Translations under genes and position numbers: made by a program
Notes under the pieces: generated by a model
What the model was told of the DNA's origin: nothing
Database searches by the model: none
What the model saw: only the letters and a program-made list of their open reading frames with translations
In this document: piece after piece, positions 6,867 to 9,667 of the stretch
Numbering within the stretch: the stretch's first letter is position 1
Layout: each line of letters begins with the position of its first letter
Source: Victivallales bacterium
GTDB lineage: Bacteria > Verrucomicrobiota > Lentisphaeria > Oligosphaerales > Oligosphaeraceae
NCBI GenBank assembly: GCA_017431185.1
Contig: JAFRLP010000513.1
Location: 1-9,667, forward strand
Length of the DNA: 9,667 bases
Direction: 5' to 3'

Positions 6867-6923
6867 AAAAAAATGAAAAAAAACGGTGTGGCAATTTGCA
6901 AGCGGGGCGAAAAGCACTATATT
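6867..6923 (+). promoter_or_regulatory. tRNA promoter with upstream A-tracts
   Basis: TTGCAA (6896-6901), 16 bases and TATATT (6918-6923) form a good sigma-70-type promoter. Start of transcription would be near 6930, leaving a leader of about 11 bases before the tRNA. Two A-tracts, seven A at 6867-6873 and eight A at 6876-6883, fall at about -63 to -47, where an UP element that contacts the polymerase alpha subunit would lie. This fits a strongly expressed stable RNA. Confidence 0.65.
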
Positions 6924-6940
6924 AATGTCATAAAAGAGAT

Positions 6941-7016
6941 GCCGGGCTAGCTCAGTTGGTAGAGCAAGGGAATCATAATCCCTGGGTCATTGGTTCAAGT
7001 CCGATGCCCGGTACCA
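6941..7016 (+). tRNA. tRNA with CAT anticodon (Met, or Ile2)
   Basis: A complete 76-base cloverleaf with CCA encoded. The acceptor stem GCCGGGC pairs with GCCCGGT (the first pair is G-U). The D arm contains GCTC/GAGC with GG in the loop. The anticodon stem AGGGA/TCCCT closes the loop ATCATAA, with anticodon CAT at 6974-6976 (position 34 of the tRNA). The T arm has loop TTCAAGT. The discriminator is A. The paired 1-72 position argues against initiator tRNA. CAT is read as elongator methionine, but the same anticodon is used by tRNA-Ile2 after TilS modification, which I cannot exclude from sequence alone. It has its own promoter and terminator. Confidence 0.96.
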
Positions 7017-7020
7017 TTTC

Positions 7021-7052
7021 AGCCCTGCTGGGATTTCCTTGCAGGGCTTTTT
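7021..7052 (+). terminator. Intrinsic terminator of the tRNA gene
   Basis: AGCCCTGC (7021-7028) pairs perfectly with GCAGGGCT (7041-7048) around a 12-base loop, and the stem runs into TTTTT (7048-7052). It begins four bases after the tRNA CCA end. Confidence 0.85.
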
Positions 7053-7099
7053 CACGTCCCTGTGGCGTGCTTTTCGTCATTGCGGAAGAGGTTCGGAAC

Positions 7100-7717
7100 A
7101 TGACCATCACTTATCAGGTGAAGAACGCCGTCTATGTGAATCTGACCAACAGGTGTCCCTGCGCCTGCAGATTCTGCCTGCGCAACAACGCGCCTGGCGT
7201 TTACGGGTCGGATTCGCTGTGGCTGGAGAGGGAGCCGTCATTGGAGGAGGTTATCGCCTCTCTTGCCCAATGGGACTTGTCAAAGTATCCAGAGGTTGTG
7301 TTCTGCGGTTACGGTGAACCGACGGAACGGCTGGACGTGCTGCTTGATGCCGCAAAATGGCTGAAGGCGAAATGCCCCGACCTGCCTATACGCATCAACA
7401 CCAATGGACTGGCGGACTTGATTGCCGGGCATCCCACCGCCAGTCTTCTTGCGGGAGTCATTGATAGGCTCTCCATTAGCCTGAACAGCGCGGATCCGCA
7501 GGAATACCTGGAGCTCTGTCGCCCGCGCTTTGGGGAGGCCGCCTATCCCGCAATGCTGAAGTTTGCCCAGGATGCCACGAAATATGTCCCTGAAGTGGTT
7601 ATGACGATAGTTGGCTCTCCCATCACCTCCCCGAAGCAGCAGGAGGCCTGCAGGAAACTCTGCGAACGGTTGGGAGTCCGGCTGAGAATCCGTCCCTATG
7701 AGCGAATTCAGGGATGA
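7100..7717 (+). CDS. Radical SAM protein, TatD-associated family
   Basis: This 205-aa protein has the radical SAM cluster motif CX3CX2C at C19, C23 and C26 (NRCPCACRFC), which binds a 4Fe-4S cluster that cleaves S-adenosylmethionine. GYGEPT (70-75) corresponds to the GGE-like SAM-binding strand, and RINTNG (98-103) to the next barrel strand. The opening VYVNLTNRCP...CLRN and LWLEREP are typical of the small family annotated 'radical SAM protein, TatD family-associated', whose members sit beside or are fused to TatD-type hydrolases. The length fits that family. No TatD gene is visible in this window, so the partner, if any, is elsewhere. The reaction is unknown. Start: ATG 7100 is preceded by GGAAGAGG (7084-7091) at good spacing, and the protein homology begins there. 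A longer frame reaches back into the tRNA and must be wrong. It lies beyond the tRNA terminator, so it probably has its own weak promoter. Confidence 0.88.
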   Translation: MTITYQVKNAVYVNLTNRCPCACRFCLRNNAPGVYGSDSLWLEREPSLEEVIASLAQWDLSKYPEVVFCGYGEPTERLDVLLDAAKWLKAKCPDLPIRINTNGLADLIAGHPTASLLAGVIDRLSISLNSADPQEYLELCRPRFGEAAYPAMLKFAQDATKYVPEVVMTIVGSPITSPKQQEACRKLCERLGVRLRIRPYERIQG

Positions 7718-7720
7718 TGT

Positions 7721-7738
7721 TCCGTTGTGGCAGACGGA
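7721..7738 (+). terminator. Weak hairpin between convergent genes
   Basis: TCCGT (7721-7725) pairs with ACGGA (7734-7738) around eight bases, followed by TTATAATT. It sits directly after the radical SAM stop codon and before the end of the HEAT-repeat gene. The stem is short and the T-run interrupted, so it is only a possible terminator. Confidence 0.25.
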
Positions 7739-9592
7739 TTATAATTCCTGAACGGGGAACGACAGATGGGAGGAGGGCACTGTGGATGGCTGGATGGTGG
7801 TTCCGTCGAGGAAGGCACGGAGTTCTTTGGCAAGACTCCAGGATGCTTCCGAAAGGGGAGGGGGCTCTTTATTGCCGATGAGTGGCTTCAGTCCCTCTAG
7901 GTCATTGGGTGAATGGTTAAAGAGGAGAATCGCCTGGTCCGCTAGGTTGGAAATCGTCTCGCTGTGGAGTTCTTTGCTCCAGATGGTCAGGGAGCAGAGG
8001 GCGTTGAAAATGACGGTTTCGCTGTCGAAGGACAACATTCCCTCCATGGGGATAAGAGGCTTGCAGCAATGCTGCTGTAGCCTTGTGGCGAGGGGGAGGA
8101 ACTGCCGTTGCAGCATTTCAGGAGAGGTGGGGCGCAACTGACCCGCCGCCCAGGCGGCGTTGGCACGCATGGCGTCTGTGGTTCGGCGGGTGTCCTTGAG
8201 GCACGCCAAGAGGTCTGCCGCAAAGGAGGGCAGGGGGTGATGGCCCATCGCCTCGTATGCAGTGGCGCGAACGTCTGGATCCTTGTCCTTGGACAGTTTG
8301 CGCAGGAGCGGCTCCGCATTCGAGAGACGGAGAAAACCCAGCATCTGCGCCGCAGCCTGACGGACAAGAGGCGATTGGTGGCTGGCCCCCGAAGTCGCCA
8401 GTTCGCCATACGTGCCTGGCTGGGCTAGCCGGGCCAGCGCCGAAAATTCCGCCGCCAAGTTGACGGGCTCTTGTTCCGTTTCGGCGATGGAGGCGATGAT
8501 GGAAACGGTTTGTCTGGCCTTCAGCTTCCTCAGAATCGTCGCGGAATGGAAGCGTTGCCGAGCAGGGCTGTCCTGCTTCAGTTCACGCGAGATGGCCGCA
8601 ATGGTCGCCTCGCGGTTGCTCTGGGCCACGGCGAGAAGGGTGGCTGACGCCTGTTCGTTCAGAATGTCCAGGTCATCGCCAAGCAATGCGACAAGCCTGT
8701 TCAGCAGAGGCTCGGGAAGCGGGTCAGAGAAGCGCCCCAATGCGGCAATGGCGGCCAGACGGACGGCTGGCTGCGCATCGTCCAGTCCCAGGGCCAGAGT
8801 GTCCCTGAGGGCGACGTTGTTCGCGTTTTCAAGGACGGCGATGCGGACACCTGTCAGCGGGTCGTTCAGCAGGCGGCGGATGATTTCCGGACGGGTGGCG
8901 TGGCGGTCCTGGGCGACGGCCAGGCGCAGGAGCGGGTGCGCCTGGGGCTGGGAGCCCTTGTCAAGCCAGTTATCCGTCTCTGCATTGCGTGGCTGCTGCG
9001 ACAGTGCCAAGGAGAGTGCGGCTGCCTGCGTTTCCGGAGAGGCGGTGAGCCAGCTCAGGCGGTCAATCATCAAGGTTCGTTCGGGCTTTTGGAGTGAAGC
9101 CAGTGCGCGCAGGGCGCAGCGTTGCAGTTGGGGATGCTTTTCCGCTTCAGAGCCGATGGCCAGCGGAAGAAGCGGGGCCGCCTGGGCCTCGGGGAGTTTA
9201 GCGTAGAGTGAAATGGCTGCTTCGGCTACCAGGGTGGATTTGGATTGCAGCCATGGGGCTATCATCTCTGGTCGGATGGCGTTGATGGCGTGGTGGCTCA
9301 GCATCCGCAGGATGGTTGCCTGGAGAGCGGGGGTCTGTTCCAGTTCCAGGCATTTGAGGAGTTGTGCGTAGTTGGCGGGAATGGGCGCAGAACCTAGAAC
9401 AGTGTAGATGGCAGCCCGGGTGTCGCTGTCGGCAATGGGCAGAATCCTGGCGATGGATTGCAGGTCGCCCTCCCGGATGGACTGCCTGAACGGTATGTTC
9501 AGCTCTTCCTGGGTAAGCGGGGCGTTCTGCCAAATGGGCAGCCAGAACGGGAAGAATGCGATGGTGGTGACGAGGAGTGCGGGGTCTAGCAT
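7739..9592 (-). CDS. HEAT-repeat protein of unknown function, possibly membrane-anchored or exported
   Basis: This 617-aa protein is largely helical HEAT-like repeats. Clear units include DDAQPAVRLAAIAALGRF (about 270-287), SPLVRQAAAQMLGFL (about 406-420) and DPDVRATAYEAMGHH (about 437-451), each with the P.VR..A...LG pattern. HEAT arrays act as protein-protein scaffolds; no enzyme motif was seen. Residues 6-22 (LLVTTIAFFPFWLPIWQ) are hydrophobic and could be a signal anchor or an atypical signal peptide, although no basic n-region precedes them. The last 110 residues show no obvious repeat. Start: ATG 9592 lies 8 bases after the stop of the preceding minus-strand gene. An upstream TTG at 9649 would overlap that gene's end and looks unlikely. 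The close spacing suggests an operon with that gene. It is convergent with the radical SAM gene, separated by 21 bases. Function is not recognised. Confidence 0.82.
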   Translation of the reverse strand: MLDPALLVTTIAFFPFWLPIWQNAPLTQEELNIPFRQSIREGDLQSIARILPIADSDTRAAIYTVLGSAPIPANYAQLLKCLELEQTPALQATILRMLSHHAINAIRPEMIAPWLQSKSTLVAEAAISLYAKLPEAQAAPLLPLAIGSEAEKHPQLQRCALRALASLQKPERTLMIDRLSWLTASPETQAAALSLALSQQPRNAETDNWLDKGSQPQAHPLLRLAVAQDRHATRPEIIRRLLNDPLTGVRIAVLENANNVALRDTLALGLDDAQPAVRLAAIAALGRFSDPLPEPLLNRLVALLGDDLDILNEQASATLLAVAQSNREATIAAISRELKQDSPARQRFHSATILRKLKARQTVSIIASIAETEQEPVNLAAEFSALARLAQPGTYGELATSGASHQSPLVRQAAAQMLGFLRLSNAEPLLRKLSKDKDPDVRATAYEAMGHHPLPSFAADLLACLKDTRRTTDAMRANAAWAAGQLRPTSPEMLQRQFLPLATRLQQHCCKPLIPMEGMLSFDSETVIFNALCSLTIWSKELHSETISNLADQAILLFNHSPNDLEGLKPLIGNKEPPPLSEASWSLAKELRAFLDGTTIQPSTVPSSHLSFPVQEL

Positions 9593-9599
9593 GGCAAGG

Positions 9600-9667
9600 T
9601 CACTTTTGTTCGCGGAAAAGACTGCGTACACGCCAGGCCGAAATCGCAATGAGCAGGACGGTCATGG
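9600..9667 (-). CDS. C-terminal end of an unknown gene, probably a membrane protein (partial)
   Basis: A minus-strand frame open to the window edge ends in TGA at 9602-9600. The visible residues are hydrophobic then basic: TVLLIAISAW followed by RVRSLFREQK. This looks like a last membrane segment with a positive cytoplasmic tail. An ATG at 9665 may be internal or a start. It ends 8 bases before the HEAT-repeat gene, so the two are probably co-transcribed. The family cannot be named from 21 residues. Confidence 0.5.
   Translation of the reverse strand, partial: MTVLLIAISAWRVRSLFREQK

Noticed and set aside
5668..6894. A 408-aa minus-strand open frame opposite the GH78-like gene
   Set aside because: Composition is shadow-like and it has no domain; the plus strand here encodes conserved GH78 regions.
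6956..7099. An N-terminal extension of the radical SAM protein beginning inside the tRNA
   Set aside because: It reads through the tRNA and its terminator, lacks family similarity, and a good ribosome binding site precedes ATG 7100.
8412..9206. A 264-aa plus-strand open frame inside the HEAT-repeat gene
   Set aside because: It is a Ser/Arg/Ala-rich antisense shadow; the minus strand carries clear HEAT repeats.
9593..9649. TTG start at 9649 for the HEAT-repeat protein
   Set aside because: It would overlap the end of the preceding gene, and the extension lacks similarity to the repeats; ATG 9592 fits operon spacing better.
1..9667. A defence island, prophage or mobile element
   Set aside because: No nuclease, integrase, transposase, toxin-antitoxin or terminal repeat was found. 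The kinase and repeat protein alone do not make a defence claim supportable.

Overview
The window looks like chromosomal DNA from a moderately GC-rich bacterium. My best guess is the PVC group (Verrucomicrobiota/Lentisphaerota). That rests on the mix of a Ser/Thr kinase fused to ankyrin repeats, a repeat-only DNA-binding-type protein, a cytoplasmic GH78-like enzyme and a large HEAT-repeat protein, so it is an impression rather than a proof. No insertion sequence, phage gene, CRISPR array or origin was seen.

Layout. (1) Bases 1-227, minus strand: the N-terminal part of endonuclease III (nth), running off the left edge. (2) Bases 228-547: a divergent control region. It holds an nth promoter, a promoter facing right, and a strong intrinsic terminator between that right-facing promoter and the first right-facing gene. 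This implies either transcription attenuation or a separate small RNA. (3) Bases 548-6666, plus strand: a probable operon of three genes. These are a protein of three homing-endonuclease-associated repeats (236 aa), a membrane-anchored Ser/Thr kinase with a long ankyrin-repeat region (985 aa), and a GH78 alpha-L-rhamnosidase-like protein (about 796 aa). The last two nearly overlap. (4) Bases 6667-6940: non-coding DNA with a strong hairpin, then A-tracts and a good promoter. (5) Bases 6941-7052: a tRNA with anticodon CAT and encoded CCA, followed by an intrinsic terminator. (6) Bases 7100-7717, plus strand: a small radical SAM protein of the TatD-associated type. (7) Bases 7739-9592, minus strand: a 617-aa HEAT-repeat protein convergent with the radical SAM gene. 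It is preceded by the last codons of another minus-strand gene at the right edge.

How they may work together. The kinase has the kinase core motifs, a transmembrane helix and a C-terminal ankyrin array, which is the design of a signalling receptor or scaffold. The rhamnosidase-like gene starts within about 10 bases of the kinase stop, so the two are probably made together, but no biochemical link can be read from the sequence. The repeat protein upstream could be a DNA-binding regulator. DNA repair (nth), tRNA supply, the radical SAM enzyme and the HEAT protein look like separate units. The most unusual points are the attenuator-like leader, the kinase/ankyrin/GH78 gene order, and the structured non-coding segment before the tRNA.
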